A stretch of 64,000 bases of DNA from contig NZ_LT985748.1 in NCBI RefSeq assembly GCF_900290115.1, positions 625,120 through 689,119 on the forward strand, given 5' to 3'. Of this stretch, positions 1 through 8,731 are shown in pieces. Made by a program: the position numbers and the translations under genes. How positions within the stretch are numbered: position 1 is the stretch's first letter; the number at the start of each line of letters is the position of its first letter. Source of the stretch: Alistipes sp. Marseille-P5061 (GTDB lineage: Bacteria; Bacteroidota; Bacteroidia; Bacteroidales; Rikenellaceae). The notes beneath the pieces were generated by a model that saw only the letters and a program-made list of their open reading frames with translations, was not told the origin of the DNA and did not search any database.

Positions 1-378
1 CGCTTCCGCAAGGAGCTCTCGCAGGGCTACCGTCTGACGACGAACAACCGCATGGAGCTCATGGCGGTCTGCGTGGCGCTCGAGACGCTCCGCTTCGAGG
101 GCTCCGACGTGACGCTCTACTCCGACTCGAAATACGTGGTCGACGCCGTGACCAAAGGGTGGGTCTTCGGCTGGGAGCGCAAGGGCTTCGCCGGCAAGAA
201 GAACCCCGACCTCTGGATGCGCTTCCTGCGCATCTACCGCCGCCACCATGTCCGCTTCGTCTGGGTGAAGGGGCATGCCGAGACGGTCGAGAACAACCGC
301 TGCGACCAGCTGGCCGTCGCGGCGGCCAACGACCGGCTCCGTCTGCTCGAGGATACGGGCTACACGCCCGGCGCCTGA
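1..378 (+). CDS. rnhA: Ribonuclease HI, 5' end cut by window edge
   Basis: RNase HI cleaves the RNA strand of RNA/DNA hybrids. The frame is open from base 1, so the start codon and the first catalytic Asp lie outside the window. The visible part holds TNNRMEL (catalytic Glu), YSDSKYV (catalytic Asp) and WVKGHAETVENNRCDQLA (His and last Asp), all in canonical order, and ends about 30 residues later, as in short bacterial RNase HI. The ATG at 52 lies inside the TNNRMEL motif and is not the start. A long hairpin lies about 240 bases downstream. Family assignment is firm; only the N-terminus is missing. Confidence 0.95.
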   Translation, partial: RFRKELSQGYRLTTNNRMELMAVCVALETLRFEGSDVTLYSDSKYVVDAVTKGWVFGWERKGFAGKKNPDLWMRFLRIYRRHHVRFVWVKGHAETVENNRCDQLAVAAANDRLRLLEDTGYTPGA

Positions 379-615
379 CGGCCGCCCTCGTCGGGCGGAG
401 TTCTGCATCCACCGTGCAGTTTCGAAGAGAGGTCCCTGCTCCGGAAGGGACCTTGCAACGAACGGCCGGGCAACCCAAGTCCGGAGGGAGGAGGCTGCCG
501 GGTAAAGCGGGGAAATTTTCCGGAAATGAAGAGACCCGGCGGAACGGAGAAGGCGGAGTCCCCGGAGAAGAAGGAAGAGGCAGAGGAGCAGGCCAGGCCC
601 TGCTGCACAAGAATC

Positions 616-660
616 GGAGAGCCCGGGAGGAGCCGTTACGACTCACCTCCCGGGCTCTCC
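616..660. terminator. Convergent terminator hairpin
   Basis: A perfect 15-bp inverted repeat (616-630 and 646-660) with a 15-base loop, followed on the plus strand by GGTTTT. It lies between rnhA (plus) and the convergent flavin-reductase gene (minus, ending at 690), so it could serve both. The rest of the 311-base gap (379-689) holds only a purine-rich stretch at about 533-600 and no recognisable gene. Confidence 0.75.
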
Positions 661-689
661 GGTTTTCATTGCCCCGCCGGACCTGAGGG

Positions 690-1208
690 TTACTCCCCGT
701 CGCGCACGAAGACGTGCTCAATCTGGACGATGTAGCAGTAGTGCAGGTCGTGGTCGGGATACATGCGCTCGAGCAGCTCCTTCTGCAGGAAGCCCTCGGC
801 CTCGAACCGCCCGACATACATCTTGCGGCACTCCAGCACCAGACGCGCCTCGCCCACGGCCGGCGTTCCGGCATCGGTCCGCACGACGGTGAGTCCCGAA
901 GCGGCGAACTTGTCCCCCTCGCGCCCCGAATGGCTGCCGCAGTAACGCAGCGCATCGCGGTAGCGCTCGTCGAAGAACGAGAGCGTCAGCCGCTCGTTCG
1001 CCTCGACGAACTGACGCGTGTAGCGCGTCGGACGGATGACGACCATGGCGGCCGGATGGCCCCATATCTGACCCACGAAGCCCCAGCTGGCGGTCATCGT
1101 GTTGCACCGCGAGGCATCACCCGCCGTGATGAGCATCCACTCCTGTCCGATGGCGCGGATGAAGTTGTCGGTGATGTCCAGGGGCGAAATTTCATGAAAG
1201 TGTTGCAT
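690..1208 (-). CDS. Flavin reductase-like FMN-binding protein
   Basis: A 172-residue protein resembling the flavin-reductase-like split-barrel family that binds FMN. It opens with an INxP-like segment (ISPLDITDN), followed by a CNTMTASWGFVG stretch, which in this family lies near the flavin, and an IRPTRYT strand. There is no signal peptide, so it is probably cytoplasmic. It stands alone on the minus strand, convergent with rnhA and divergent from the ABC exporter. A TACTTTTA sequence about 30 bases upstream of the ATG at 1208 resembles the phylum's -7 box. The substrate cannot be told from the sequence; Bacteroides relatives are usually annotated only as flavin reductase. Confidence 0.8.
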   Translation of the reverse strand: MQHFHEISPLDITDNFIRAIGQEWMLITAGDASRCNTMTASWGFVGQIWGHPAAMVVIRPTRYTRQFVEANERLTLSFFDERYRDALRYCGSHSGREGDKFAASGLTVVRTDAGTPAVGEARLVLECRKMYVGRFEAEGFLQKELLERMYPDHDLHYCYIVQIEHVFVRDGE

Positions 1209-1291
1209 GTTTTTTTCGTTTTTTTACTCCATAAAAGTAGAATAAAATCGGGAAACATGTGCCGGAATTCCGAAAATCACATTATTCTTCC

Positions 1292-1299
1292 TATCTTTG
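1292..1299 (+). promoter_or_regulatory. -7 box TATCTTTG for the ABC exporter
   Basis: This octamer matches the Bacteroidota -7 consensus TAnnTTTG. It lies 33 bases before the ATG at 1333. No convincing -33 TTTG is seen. Confidence 0.6.
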
Positions 1300-1332
1300 T
1301 AGACGTTTAGAAAAACATAATCCCATCGCCCG

Positions 1333-3168
1333 ATGTTCAAGACCTACCTGCGGCTGCTGGGCTTCGCCAAGCCCATCGAGAAATATGCCATCCCCTACTT
1401 CTTCTATGCCGCATTCTACGCCCTGTTCAACACCATCAACTTCGTCCTGATTATCCCGATTCTCACGACGCTGTTCGACCCCGAATACGAATTCCAGCCC
1501 GTCTACGAACTGCCCCACCATCTGGGCATCAACCAGGAGACCTTCGCCCAGCTCATCGGCTACCTCTACACGAAGCTCTTCGGCACCGACTTCAGCGTCT
1601 TCCGCATCCTCGTGCTGCTGGCCCTCACGGTGATAGTCACCAGCCTGCTGAGCAACACGTTCCGCTATCTGAGCTCGTGGACCATCGAAAACATGCGCAC
1701 CCGCACGCTGCAGCGTATCCGCAACGAGGTATTCGACAACGTGATGAACATGCACGTGGGCTTCTTCAGCGACCAGCGCAAGGGCGACGTCATCTCGAAA
1801 ATCACCAACGACGTCTCGGTCGTGCAGTTCTGCATCACCAACACGCTGCAGGTGGCCTTCCGCGAGCCGCTGCTCATCATCGGCTATCTGGTGGCGATGA
1901 TTCTCATCTCGTGGGAGCTGGCTCTCTTCTCGATTCTCTTCCTGCCCGTCGTGGCGCTGCTCATCGGGCGGATTGTCAAGAAGCTGCGCCACCCGGCCAA
2001 GACCAGCCAGAAGCGCATGGGCGACATGGTGAGCACGCTCGACGAGTCGCTCTCGGGCATCAAGGTCATCAAGAGCTACAACGCCACCGAATACATCAAG
2101 GAGAAGTTCCACGCCATCAACGCCGATTTCTCGCGGCTGCTGCTCTCGATGGTGCGCCGCCAGCAGCTGGCATCGCCCATGAGCGAATTCCTGGGCATCT
2201 CGGCCGCCGGCGTCATCCTCATCTTCGGCGGCATGCTCGTGGTGCGCGGCTCGCTCGATGCGGGAGGCTTCGTCGCCTTCCTGGCCATGTTCTCGCAGAT
2301 TACGCGGCCGGTCCGCACCTTCATCGACCAGTTCGCCACCATCAACCAGGGTATCGCCGCCGGCGAGCGCATCTTCACGCTGCTCGACGCCCGCAGCGAG
2401 GTCGAGGACAAGCCCGACGCCATCCAGATGAAGGGGCTGCGCGACAAAATCGAGTTCCGCAACGTGCACTTCTCCTACGACGGCAGCCGCGAGGTTATCG
2501 ACGGCGTATCGTTCGAGATTCGCCGCGGCCAGACCGTAGCCCTCGTGGGCCCCTCGGGCGGCGGCAAATCGACGCTCAGCGAACTTATCCCCCGCTTCTA
2601 CGACCCCACGGCGGGCGAGATTCTCATCGACGGCATCTCGCTGCGCGACTACGACCAGGAGAGTCTGCGCGCCCACATGAGCGTCGTAGCGCAGGATACG
2701 ATTCTCTTCAACGACACCATCGAGAACAACATCGCCATGGGCCGCCCCGGCGCCACGCACGAGGAGATTGTCGCGGCGGCCAAGGTGGCCAACGCCGACA
2801 GCTTCATCCGCGAGGCGCCCGAAGGCTATGCCACCAACATCGGTGACCGCGGCTCGAAACTCTCGGGCGGACAGCGCCAGCGCCTCTCGATTGCCCGCGC
2901 CGTGCTGAAGAACCCCGAGATTCTGATTCTCGACGAGGCCACCTCGGCCCTCGACACCGAGAGCGAGAAGCTGGTGCAGGATGCGCTGAACAACCTGCTC
3001 GTAGGCCGTACGTCGGTGGTCATCGCCCACCGGCTGAGCACCATCCACAACGCCGACAAGATTATCGTCGTCGAACACGGCCGCATCGCCGAGGAGGGGA
3101 CCCACGCCGAGCTGATGGCCCGCAACGGCATCTATGCCAAGCTCATCGAGATGCAGTCGTTCGACTGA
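1333..3168 (+). CDS. MsbA-like ABC exporter, fused permease and ATPase
   Basis: A 611-residue half-transporter expected to work as a homodimer in the inner membrane. The N-terminal ~330 residues form a type-1 ABC exporter transmembrane domain with an unusually long segment between the first two helices (about residues 50-85). The ATPase domain has Walker A GPSGGGKST at 406-414, signature LSGGQRQR at 510-517, Walker B ILILDE at 530-535 and an H-loop in VIAHRLST. This architecture exports lipids (MsbA, lipid A) or drugs; in Bacteroidota the lipid role is the usual guess but is not proven by sequence. The acetyltransferase gene follows after 21 bases and is probably co-transcribed. Confidence 0.9.
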   Translation: MFKTYLRLLGFAKPIEKYAIPYFFYAAFYALFNTINFVLIIPILTTLFDPEYEFQPVYELPHHLGINQETFAQLIGYLYTKLFGTDFSVFRILVLLALTVIVTSLLSNTFRYLSSWTIENMRTRTLQRIRNEVFDNVMNMHVGFFSDQRKGDVISKITNDVSVVQFCITNTLQVAFREPLLIIGYLVAMILISWELALFSILFLPVVALLIGRIVKKLRHPAKTSQKRMGDMVSTLDESLSGIKVIKSYNATEYIKEKFHAINADFSRLLLSMVRRQQLASPMSEFLGISAAGVILIFGGMLVVRGSLDAGGFVAFLAMFSQITRPVRTFIDQFATINQGIAAGERIFTLLDARSEVEDKPDAIQMKGLRDKIEFRNVHFSYDGSREVIDGVSFEIRRGQTVALVGPSGGGKSTLSELIPRFYDPTAGEILIDGISLRDYDQESLRAHMSVVAQDTILFNDTIENNIAMGRPGATHEEIVAAAKVANADSFIREAPEGYATNIGDRGSKLSGGQRQRLSIARAVLKNPEILILDEATSALDTESEKLVQDALNNLLVGRTSVVIAHRLSTIHNADKIIVVEHGRIAEEGTHAELMARNGIYAKLIEMQSFD

Positions 3169-3189
3169 CCCAAACACCCGCGGAAGACC

Positions 3190-3744
3190 ATGACCGAAAA
3201 GGAGAAGATGCTTGCCGGCGAGTGGTTCTCGTCGCCCGACGAGGAGCTCACCGTCGAACGCCGGCGCACGGAGCGCCTGCTGCGCCGCCTCAACGTCGAA
3301 CTGACGGCCGACGACGAGGCCTACCGCACCACGCTGCGCGAGCTGCTCGCACCAGGCTCCGAGGGCTTCATCCGCGCCCCCTTCTACTGCGACTACGGCT
3401 ACAACATCTCGCTGGGCCGTGGGACGTTTCTCAACTTCGACTGCGTCATCCTCGACCTGGCCTCCGTCCGCATCGGGTGCCGCACGCTCATCGGCCCCAA
3501 GGTGCAGCTGCTCACGGCGCACCACCCCTTCGATGTACAGCAGCGCGCGGCGGGGCTGGAGGCCGGACGTCCGATTGAAATCGGCGACGACTGCTGGCTG
3601 GGCGGCGGGGTGATTGTCTGCCCGGGCGTCCGCATCGGCAACCGGGTCATCATCGGCGCCGGCGCCGTGGTCACGCGCGACATTCCCGACGATTCGGTGG
3701 CCGTGGGCAACCCCGCCCGCGTCATCCGCACCCAGGGCAAATAA
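3190..3744 (+). CDS. Maltose/galactoside O-acetyltransferase-like hexapeptide protein
   Basis: A 184-residue acetyl-CoA-dependent O-acetyltransferase of the LacA/Maa/NodL type. An N-terminal helical 'maltose acetyltransferase' segment (MTEKEKMLAGEWF) precedes a left-handed beta-helix of hexapeptide repeats. LLTAHHPF carries the probable catalytic His, and the C-terminal GAGAVVTRDIPDDSVAVGNPARVIR is the family signature in register. It should act as a cytoplasmic trimer. The acceptor is unknown; the family acetylates sugars and glycosides. It lies 21 bases after the exporter gene, suggesting the two share a transcript, possibly for cell-surface glycan or lipid decoration (inference). Confidence 0.9.
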   Translation: MTEKEKMLAGEWFSSPDEELTVERRRTERLLRRLNVELTADDEAYRTTLRELLAPGSEGFIRAPFYCDYGYNISLGRGTFLNFDCVILDLASVRIGCRTLIGPKVQLLTAHHPFDVQQRAAGLEAGRPIEIGDDCWLGGGVIVCPGVRIGNRVIIGAGAVVTRDIPDDSVAVGNPARVIRTQGK

Positions 3745-3747
3745 TCC

Positions 3748-3835
3748 GAGGGGCAGGAAGAGCAGGGACGGAAACAGAGGAAGAACAGAGGCGGGAACAG
3801 AGGCGGAAACAAAGCCAGAGACAGAAACAGCGGCG
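3748..3835 (+). repeat. Purine-rich degenerate tandem tract (GGAACAGAGGC-like)
   Basis: Directly after the acetyltransferase stop codon, units close to GGAACAGAGGC and GGAAACAAAGCC follow one another several times. It resembles the tracts at 8103-8325, 52378-52500 and 56890-57015. No gene or hairpin is visible in it. Confidence 0.6.
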
Positions 3836-3965
3836 CATGCACCTGCCCGCTCCGCACCTGCCGTCCGACACCCCAATCATGCACGGGATGCCCCCGAAGG
3901 CGACGTTTCGGCCCCGCGAAGTACGATTTCGAGCCCCGGAGGCCCCGTTTTCCGATTCTTTTTCC

Positions 3966-3973
3966 TATCTTTG
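3966..3973 (+). promoter_or_regulatory. -7 box TATCTTTG for ileS
   Basis: A consensus TAnnTTTG octamer 31 bases before the ileS ATG at 4005, giving a predicted leader of about 25 nt. The -33 side is only T-rich. Confidence 0.6.
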
Positions 3974-4004
3974 CGTGTTTCAACGACAATCATAAACACG
4001 CCAT

Positions 4005-7000
4005 ATGAAATTCAAGGAGTATAAAGGCCTCGACCTGGCGGGTCTGGCCGCCGACGTGCTCGCGGAGTGGGACTCCGACGACACCTTCCACAAAAGCATC
4101 TCCACGCGTGAGGGACATCCGACCTTCGTCTTCTACGAGGGTCCCCCCTCGGCCAACGGCATGCCCGGCATCCACCACGTCATGGCCCGTACCATCAAGG
4201 ACGTATTCTGCCGCTATAAAACCCAGCAGGGCTATCTGGTCCACCGCAAGGCGGGCTGGGACACCCACGGACTCCCCGTCGAGCTGGGCGTCGAGAAGAA
4301 GCTCGGCATCACCAAAGAGGACATCGGCAAGAAGATTTCCATCGAGGAGTACAACCGCACCTGCCGCGAGGCGGTGATGGAGTTCAAGGGCGTGTGGGAG
4401 AAGCTCACCCGCCAGATGGGCTACTGGGTCAACATGGACGACCCTTACATCACCTACGACAACAAGTACATCGAGTCGCTGTGGTGGCTTCTGAAGCAGC
4501 TCTACGAGAAGGGGCTGCTCTACAAGGGCTACACCATCCAGCCCTACTCGCCGGCCGCCGGAACGGGCCTCTCGACCCACGAGCTGAACCAGCCGGGCTG
4601 CTACCGCGACGTGAAGGATACCACCGTCGTGGCGCAGTTCCGCATCCGCAACCCCAAACCCGAGATGACGGGCTGGGGCACGCCCTACTTCCTGGCATGG
4701 ACCACCACACCCTGGACGCTGCCCTCGAACACGGCCCTCTGCGTGGGTCCGAAAATCGACTACGTGGCCGTGCGCACCTACAACCCCTATACCGGTGAGA
4801 AGCAGACCGTCGTGCTGGCCAAGGCGCTGCTCTACGCCCACTTCAACCGCAAGGCCGAAGGGCTGGCGCTCGACGCCTACAAGCCGGGCGACAAGCTCGT
4901 CCCCTTCGAGGTGGTGGGCGAGTACAAGGGTCCGGAGCTGGTCGGCATGGAGTACGAGCAGCTGCTCCCGTGGGTGAAGCCCATCGAGGTGGACGAGCAG
5001 GGCACCTGGCACGACGCCTCGGCCAAGGCCTTCCGCGTGATTCCGGGTGACTACGTAACCACCGAAGACGGTACGGGTATCGTCCACATCGCCCCGACGT
5101 TCGGTGCCGACGACGCCAACGTGGCCCGCGCAGCAGGCATTCCGTCGCTCTTCATGCTCACGCGCAAGGGTGAGACCCGCCCGATGGTCGACCTCACGGG
5201 CAAGTTCTTCCTGCTCGACGAGCTGGACGAGCAGTTCGTCCGCGAGTGCGTCGACGTGGAGGCCTACCGCGAGTACGAGGGCCGCTGGGTCAAGAACGCC
5301 TACGACCCGCAGTTCACCGTCGACGGCCGATACGACGAGAAGGCTGCCCAGGCGGCCGAGTCGCTGGACATCTACATCTGCATGCGGCTCAAGACGGCGG
5401 GCAAGGCCTTCAAAATCGAGAAGCATGTCCACAACTATCCCCACTGCTGGCGCACGGACAAGCCGGTGCTCTACTACCCGCTCGACTCGTGGTTCATCCG
5501 CTCGACGGCCGCCAAGGAGCGCATGATTGAGCTCAACCGCACCATCCGCTGGAAGCCCGAGTCGACCGGCACGGGCCGTTTCGGCAAGTGGCTCGAGAAC
5601 CTCAACGACTGGAACCTCTCGCGTTCGCGCTTCTGGGGCACGCCACTACCCATCTGGGCCACCGAGGACCGCTCCGAGATGAAGTGCATCGGTTCGATTG
5701 AGGAGCTCATGCAGGAAATCGAGCGTTCGATTGCCGCCGGCGTGATGAAGGAGAACCCCTTCCCCCACTTCAAGGTGGGCGACATGTCGGCCGAGAACTA
5801 CTCGACCCAAAACATCGACCTGCACCGTCCCTACGTCGATTCAATTGTGCTCGTCTCGTCGAAGGGCGAGCCGATGCGCCGCGAACCGGACCTCATCGAC
5901 GTATGGTTCGACTCGGGTGCCATGCCCTATGCCCAGCTGCACTACCCCTTCGAACACGGAGGCGACTACTTCCGCACGGTCTACCCGGCCGACTTCATCG
6001 CCGAGGGTGTCGACCAGACGCGCGGCTGGTTCTTCACGCTGCACGCCATCGCCACGATGCTCTTCGACTCGGTGGCCTTCCGCAACATCATCTCGAACGG
6101 TCTGGTGCTCGACAAGAACGGCAACAAGATGTCGAAACGTCTGGGCAATGCCGTCGACCCCTTCGACATCCTCTCTACCTACGGCCCCGACGCCACGCGG
6201 TGGTACATGATTTCGAACTCGCAGCCGTGGGACAACCTCAAGTTCGACCGCGACGGCGTGGACGAGGTGCGCCGCAAGTTCTTCGGCACGCTCTACAACA
6301 CCTACTCCTTCTTCGCCCTCTACGCCAACGTCGACGGCTTCACCGGCCGCGAGGAGGAGGTGCCCGTCGAGCGCCGTCCGGAAATCGACCGCTGGATTAT
6401 CTCGCTGCTCAACACGCTGGTCAAGAACGTGACCGAGTCGCTCGAGAACTACGACCCGACGCCGGCCGCCCGCGCCATCCAGGAGTTCGTGGGCGAGAAC
6501 CTCTCGAACTGGTACGTGCGTCTGAACCGCAAGCGTTTCTGGGGCGGCGGAATGACCGAGGACAAGCTGGCCGCCTACCAGACGCTCTACACCTGCCTGG
6601 AGACCGTCTCGAAGCTCGCGGCGCCCTTCGCACCCTTCATGATGGACCGCATCTTCCGCGACCTGAACGCCGTGAGCGGACGCCATACGGAGTCGTCGGT
6701 TCACCTGTCGACCTATCCGAAGGCCGACGAGCGGCTCATCGACTCGTCGCTCGAGGAGATGATGTCGCTGGCACAGCGCGTCTCGTCGATGGTGCTGGCC
6801 CTGCGCCGCAAGGTCTCCATCAAGGTGCGCCAGCCGCTGACCAAGATTCTCATTCCGGTGCTCGACCCCGCCATGGCGCGCCACATCGACGCCGTGCGCA
6901 ACCTGATTCTGAACGAGGTGAACGTCAAGGAGCTGGAGCTCATCGAGCAGACGACGGGCATCATCACCAAGCGCATCAAGCCCAACTTCAAGACGCTCGG

Positions 7001-7496
7001 CCCGAAGTACGGCAAATACATGAAGCAGATTGCCGCCCTCACGGCCCAGTTCTCGCAGGAGCGCATCGCCGAAATCGAGTCGGCCCCCGAGAGCGTGCTC
7101 GAAATCGACGGGCAGCAGATTGTCGTAACACCCGCCGACTTCGAAATCACCTCGGAGGACATGCCCGGATGGCTTGTGGCATCGGAGGGCAAGCTGACCG
7201 TGGCGCTCGACATCACCCTTACGGACGAGCTGCGCGCCGAAGGTGTGGCACGCGAGTTGATTAACCGCATCCAGAACATCCGCAAGGATTCGGGATTCGA
7301 AGTGACGGACAAAATCCGCGTCGAAATCGAGCAGAAGGAGCTCGTGGCCGATGCCGTGGCCCGCTACGCCGACTACATCGGCTCGCAGACGCTGGCCGTC
7401 GAGGTGAAGAGCTCGGCCGAGCCTCAGGGCGAGGTGGTTGTCGCAACCGATATCGACGAGGAGCCGCTCCGCATCGCCGTAACCCGCATCCGATAG
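4005..7496 (+). CDS. ileS: Isoleucyl-tRNA synthetase, type 2, with GIHH in place of HIGH
   Basis: Class I synthetase that charges tRNA-Ile with isoleucine in the cytoplasm. At 1163 residues it has the length and C-terminal architecture of the eukaryote-like type 2 IleRS. The KMSKR loop is intact (K708-R712), the editing (CP1) domain fills roughly residues 190-420, and the anticodon-binding helices follow. The ATP-binding signature, normally HxGH, reads G55-I56-H57-H58: the first and third positions are swapped. From established work, type 2 enzymes tolerate mupirocin better than type 1, and a GxHH swap has been linked to extreme resistance in some of them. It appears to be a single-gene unit with its own -7 box. 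Identity is certain; the drug phenotype is inference. Confidence 0.97.
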   Translation: MKFKEYKGLDLAGLAADVLAEWDSDDTFHKSISTREGHPTFVFYEGPPSANGMPGIHHVMARTIKDVFCRYKTQQGYLVHRKAGWDTHGLPVELGVEKKLGITKEDIGKKISIEEYNRTCREAVMEFKGVWEKLTRQMGYWVNMDDPYITYDNKYIESLWWLLKQLYEKGLLYKGYTIQPYSPAAGTGLSTHELNQPGCYRDVKDTTVVAQFRIRNPKPEMTGWGTPYFLAWTTTPWTLPSNTALCVGPKIDYVAVRTYNPYTGEKQTVVLAKALLYAHFNRKAEGLALDAYKPGDKLVPFEVVGEYKGPELVGMEYEQLLPWVKPIEVDEQGTWHDASAKAFRVIPGDYVTTEDGTGIVHIAPTFGADDANVARAAGIPSLFMLTRKGETRPMVDLTGKFFLLDELDEQFVRECVDVEAYREYEGRWVKNAYDPQFTVDGRYDEKAAQAAESLDIYICMRLKTAGKAFKIEKHVHNYPHCWRTDKPVLYYPLDSWFIRSTAAKERMIELNRTIRWKPESTGTGRFGKWLENLNDWNLSRSRFWGTPLPIWATEDRSEMKCIGSIEELMQEIERSIAAGVMKENPFPHFKVGDMSAENYSTQNIDLHRPYVDSIVLVSSKGEPMRREPDLIDVWFDSGAMPYAQLHYPFEHGGDYFRTVYPADFIAEGVDQTRGWFFTLHAIATMLFDSVAFRNIISNGLVLDKNGNKMSKRLGNAVDPFDILSTYGPDATRWYMISNSQPWDNLKFDRDGVDEVRRKFFGTLYNTYSFFALYANVDGFTGREEEVPVERRPEIDRWIISLLNTLVKNVTESLENYDPTPAARAIQEFVGENLSNWYVRLNRKRFWGGGMTEDKLAAYQTLYTCLETVSKLAAPFAPFMMDRIFRDLNAVSGRHTESSVHLSTYPKADERLIDSSLEEMMSLAQRVSSMVLALRRKVSIKVRQPLTKILIPVLDPAMARHIDAVRNLILNEVNVKELELIEQTTGIITKRIKPNFKTLGPKYGKYMKQIAALTAQFSQERIAEIESAPESVLEIDGQQIVVTPADFEITSEDMPGWLVASEGKLTVALDITLTDELRAEGVARELINRIQNIRKDSGFEVTDKIRVEIEQKELVADAVARYADYIGSQTLAVEVKSSAEPQGEVVVATDIDEEPLRIAVTRIR

Positions 7497-7627
7497 GGTG
7501 CTGCTGCGGCCGCGCCCCCGGGGCGTCCGGTCCGCATACGGAACTGCACAGTACAGCGGGGGCCGCAGCGAGCGGCTCCCGCTGCTGTAAACAGGGCGGA
7601 ACGAAGGGTTCATTATTGACCGGAAAA

Positions 7628-7659
7628 TTTGGTTTTCTGAAAATAATTCTTTACTTTTA
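7628..7659 (+). promoter_or_regulatory. Full -33/-7 promoter for the DksA-like gene
   Basis: TTTG at 7628-7631 and TACTTTTA at 7652-7659 are separated by 20 bases, the usual Bacteroidota spacing. The ATG at 7682 is 22 bases downstream, whereas the in-frame ATG at 7616 lies upstream of the promoter. This decides the start at 7682. Confidence 0.75.
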
Positions 7660-7681
7660 CATAAAACCAAAAGCAACAACC

Positions 7682-8062
7682 ATGGCAGACGAAAGAACAA
7701 GATACAGCGACGCCGAACTCGAAGAGTTCAAGCAGCTCATCCTGAAAAAGCTGGAGAATGCGCGCGCCGACTATGAGCTTCTGCGTGCGACCATCACCCA
7801 TACGGCCGACAACGATACGGAGGATACGTCGCCGACCTTCAAGGTGCTCGAAGAGGGCGCCACGACCCTTTCGAAGGAGGAGAGCGGCCGTCTGGCAGCC
7901 CATCAGATGAAGTTCATCCGCAACCTCGAGATGGCGCTCGTCCGCATCGAGAACAAGACCTACGGCATCTGCAAGACCACCGGCAAGCTCATTCCGAAGG
8001 AGCGTCTGATGAAGGTGCCCCACGCCACGGAGTGCATCGAAGCCAAGGAGGCCCGCAAATAG
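7682..8062 (+). CDS. DksA/TraR-family regulator with degenerate zinc finger
   Basis: A 126-residue protein with the DksA/TraR layout: an N-terminal helical hairpin (EEFKQLILKKLENAR) and a C-terminal zinc-finger-like segment. DksA proteins enter the RNA polymerase secondary channel and modulate initiation, often with ppGpp. The four-Cys finger is eroded here: CKTTGKLIP keeps one Cys and ATECIEAKEA keeps one Cys, with Thr and Ala at the partner positions, while the surrounding RLMKVPHATEC motif is intact. Two-Cys forms occur elsewhere in this family. The start at 7682 is set by the promoter. It appears monocistronic and follows ileS by 185 bases. Confidence 0.85.
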   Translation: MADERTRYSDAELEEFKQLILKKLENARADYELLRATITHTADNDTEDTSPTFKVLEEGATTLSKEESGRLAAHQMKFIRNLEMALVRIENKTYGICKTTGKLIPKERLMKVPHATECIEAKEARK

Positions 8063-8102
8063 TCTGCGGCCGGGTGCCGGTGCGGAGCTAAACGGGGGAG
8101 CA

Positions 8103-8325
8103 AAGAGAGCCAAGAGGGTCCTAGGGAGCCGGAGCCAAGGAGCCGGAGCCAAGGGGTCCAAGAGAACGGGGAACCGGGAACCAAGGGCAAAAGGCCGAGA
8201 AGCCGGAGGACCGGAGAACTGAAGAATCGAGGGACAGGTAGCAAGAGCCGGAAGCCGGAAGCCGGAAGCCGAAGAACCGGAGAACCGGAGAACCGGAGGA
8301 CCAAGAAGACGAGGGGTTGGAGCAG
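8103..8325 (+). repeat. Purine-rich degenerate repeat tract (AGCCGGA / GAACCGGA)
   Basis: This is the longest example of the window's purine-rich intergenic tracts. It contains AGCCGGAGCCAAGG-type units, then three consecutive GCCGGAA units near 8240 and three consecutive GAACCGGA units near 8275. It occupies a third of the 669-base gap 8063-8731. The remainder holds a terminator hairpin at 8469-8498, an attcccgc/gcgggaat pair just after it, and the promoter-like box at 8719. No credible gene is present. Confidence 0.7.
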
Positions 8326-8468
8326 GTACGGAAAGGAGCCGGACTTCTTGTAGCCTGAGGCGTGGAAGTTCGGAGTACTGAGGACCTTGTCGCGCCAAAA
8401 GCACGCCCCGAAAACCAGCAAGACCCGTAAGCCCCGCAGCCACGGAAACAACTGCAAACCATCTCATA

Positions 8469-8498
8469 AGCCATTTCCACCATTGGAAATGGCTTTTT
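8469..8498 (+). terminator. Rho-independent terminator
   Basis: Perfect 10-bp stem AGCCATTTCC / GGAAATGGCT (8469-8478 and 8485-8494) with a 6-base loop, running into a T-tract. It lies about 400 bases after the DksA-like gene, beyond the repeat tract, so the tract is probably transcribed. Confidence 0.75.
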
Positions 8499-8718
8499 GC
8501 ATTCCCGCCTTGCGGAAAATGCCGCAACCGAGGGCTCATTGCGGGAATCACGCCCTCTTCAGAGCCACTCGCGGGACCGGAGCGGCATAACACGGAGGCA
8601 AAAAACCGAAGAAGGTCCGTCACCGCCCCCGACTTACGGCTTCACAAAAAGGCATGGGCAAAACGTCGAAGAAGCCAAATGGCACCCATTCACCATACTT
8701 TTTCACCCGAAAAAACGT

Positions 8719-8726
8719 TATCTTTG
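8719..8726 (+). promoter_or_regulatory. -7 box TATCTTTG close to the start of the POTRA/barrel gene
   Basis: A perfect TAnnTTTG octamer that ends only 5 bases before the ATG at 8732. If it is the true -7 box, transcription would begin at or next to the start codon. Confidence 0.5.
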
Positions 8727-8731
8727 AGGTC

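Noticed and set aside
1291..3876. Minus-strand 861-codon frame opposite the ABC exporter
   Set aside because: Antisense shadow with low-complexity Arg/Asp/Glu content; the plus strand carries Walker A/B and signature motifs.
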